Positions 5,822 through 6,580 of a DNA stretch of 6,580 bases are shown here, in pieces. The notes under the pieces are model-generated. The model was not told where the DNA came from, did no database searches, and saw nothing but the letters and a program-made list of their open reading frames with translations. The translations under genes and the position numbers were made by a program. The first letter of the stretch is position 1. The number at the start of each line of letters is the position of its first letter. Source of the DNA: an uncultured bacterium (lineage in GTDB: Bacteria; Cyanobacteriota; Vampirovibrionia; Gastranaerophilales; Gastranaerophilaceae); contig CACYCU010000214.1 of NCBI GenBank assembly GCA_902772945.1, positions 1 to 6,580 on the forward strand, written 5' to 3'.

Positions 5822-6331
5822 TTATATATTTTTCCCTACAACTTTTTGTAAAAAATCTACAACCAAATTAAAGTCAATACGTCTATCCATTGGTTGTTTA
5901 GTCGGCTCATAATTTACAAATAATCCCATTTTCCCCTTTTCTTTCAAAGTAGGAATATTCTTGCTGTCCTTTTCGTAATAAGAAACCGTACTAACTGTAC
6001 ACTTAACTCCAGAATTTTTTCCTGTTATCGTATCTTTAAAATCAGAAAATGTTGTTTTGATTTTTGAAACTAACGAAGGTTTTTTTTCGACTTCTATAGC
6101 CAATTTCCCGGACAAAAAACTACTTTCACTACCTGTATGAAGTTCAGGAAGCATATTATTAGCATCGGTAAAAGTAATCTTAATATTATTTTTTCTGGCA
6201 AATTTTTCAAGTCGTTCACGGTTAGCGTTGATTTGCGAATAAGCCATATCAGGAATAGCACTTTGCCATCCTTTTTTTGTTATTACAAAATATGCATTAC
6301 TTCTTGCTGTAAAATTTATTTTATTATCCAT
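5822..6331 (-). CDS. Hypothetical protein, 169 residues, N-terminal INFTAR motif
   Basis: An orphan gene between the two copies of the 47-base repeat, with its own terminator. I recognise no family. The protein is soluble-looking and basic, with no signal peptide or membrane helix. The N-terminus MDNKINFTARSNAYFVITKK carries the same kind of Phe-x-Ala/Gly motif as the small ORF at 2383. A charged helical stretch follows (about 32-50), then a possible beta-rich section with a Thr/Ser-rich strand (GVKCTVSTVSYYEKD, about 108-122). The C-terminus has an amphipathic segment (DFNLVVDFLQKVV, 153-165). The single Cys (111) argues against a disulfide-rich secreted role. No Shine-Dalgarno precedes the ATG at 6331; a TAGAAT hexamer six bases upstream suggests a leaderless transcript. 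The length, clean terminator and sensible composition support a real gene. Confidence 0.7.
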   Translation of the reverse strand: MDNKINFTARSNAYFVITKKGWQSAIPDMAYSQINANRERLEKFARKNNIKITFTDANNMLPELHTGSESSFLSGKLAIEVEKKPSLVSKIKTTFSDFKDTITGKNSGVKCTVSTVSYYEKDSKNIPTLKEKGKMGLFVNYEPTKQPMDRRIDFNLVVDFLQKVVGKNI

Positions 6332-6337
6332 TTTTAT

Positions 6338-6367
6338 ATTCTACACTTTCTGCTATACAAATATTAA
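6338..6367 (-). promoter_or_regulatory. Weak candidate promoter giving a leaderless mRNA
   Basis: On the - strand TTAATA (6367-6362, 4/6) and TAGAAT (6343-6338, 5/6) are 18 bases apart, and the -10 box ends six bases before the ATG at 6331. Transcription would start at or next to the ATG, consistent with the missing ribosome binding site. The -35 match is poor. Confidence 0.28.
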
Positions 6368-6401
6368 AACCCATAAAAATAAAATTTGCTAGTTCATACA
6401 A

Positions 6402-6421
6402 AATTTCTAATTATAGAAATT
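6402..6421. repeat. Short perfect inverted repeat upstream of the orphan gene
   Basis: AATTTCTA (6402-6409) and TAGAAATT (6414-6421) are perfect inverted copies around ATTA, 71-90 bases upstream of the - strand start. It could be an operator half-site pair, but at this AT content an 8-base palindrome may occur by chance. Confidence 0.25.
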
Positions 6422-6498
6422 ATTAAAGAAATATTTGGGTCGTAGTAATCTAATAATAATTCAAAAATCTTGCGTGATAATGTTCTCATATTACATGC

Positions 6499-6545
6499 TT
6501 GGGGGCACCATTTATAAAATTTGAGACGCAAGCCTCTTTTTTATT
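6499..6545 (+). repeat. 47-base direct repeat, copy 2 (tRNA-like end plus terminator)
   Basis: It reads TTGGGGGCACCA, the same TTTATAAAATTT spacer, then a terminator hairpin and T-run; 44 of 47 bases match 5615-5661. Upstream, GCGTG/CATGC can close an imperfect hairpin around TTCT (about 6474-6498), but the three-stem element seen beside copy 1 is absent. An AT inverted repeat (6538-6547 with 6550-6559) overlaps its right end. The rest of 6332-6580 shows no gene. Confidence 0.85.
6523..6542 (+). terminator. Intrinsic terminator with GCAA tetraloop
   Basis: GAGAC (6523-6527), loop GCAA and GCCTC (6532-6536) are followed by six T. One A-C mismatch weakens the stem compared with copy 1, but the loop is still GNRA. 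No + strand gene precedes it in the window, so its client is unknown. Confidence 0.55.
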
Positions 6546-6580
6546 TTCTAAAATAAAAATTAAACATTATATTTTTTTAG

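Noticed and set aside
5501..6545. CRISPR array or integron cassette
   Set aside because: Only two repeat copies 884 bases apart, and no attC core (RYYYAAC/GTTRRRY) at the expected positions.

Overview
The window is AT-rich, densely coded and clearly bacterial. The best lineage clue is the tRNA-Glu at 5387-5459. Its acceptor and D-arm sequence follows the cyanobacterial/plastid tRNA-Glu(UUC) pattern, and CCA is not encoded. Two hypothetical proteins also carry a short N-terminal Phe motif (YFQGI, NFTAR), which I associate from memory with uncultured, non-photosynthetic gut relatives of cyanobacteria (Gastranaerophilales/Melainabacteria). The lineage is an inference; no marker gene here settles it.

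Left part (1-2574, + strand). The window opens inside a family-2 glycosyltransferase gene (2-643, 5' end missing). A Gfo/Idh/MocA sugar dehydrogenase follows (691-1689), with its own plausible promoter and a strong ribosome binding site. A CDP-alcohol phosphatidyltransferase (1698-2309) starts 8 bases after it, with its Shine-Dalgarno overlapping the upstream stop codon. This resembles the end of a surface-glycan/envelope-lipid cluster. A 63-codon small ORF (2383-2574) comes next, and its Shine-Dalgarno lies in the 3' arm of a hairpin.

Middle (2608-5199, - strand). A complete clpB disaggregase gene is convergent with the small ORF. Its real start is probably 33 codons inside the longest frame. 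The leader just upstream of its ribosome binding site can be drawn as an H-type pseudoknot. I see no CIRCE element.

Right part (5200-6580). The tRNA-Glu gene has a near-consensus promoter and a clean terminator. The next 160 bases (5501-5661) are not coding. They form a closed set of three stems, and their ends repeat the 3' end of the tRNA-Glu gene, once inverted and once direct, followed by a GNRA-loop terminator. A 47-base block from this element, including its terminator, returns 884 bases downstream (6499-6545) with three substitutions. The two copies bracket a 169-codon orphan gene on the - strand (5822-6331), which has its own terminator at 5774-5803. From 5662 to 5773 I see nothing assignable. 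From 6332 to 6580 there are only a weak candidate promoter, a small palindrome and the second repeat copy. The tRNA-echoing repeats and the orphan gene between them are the least ordinary part of the window.
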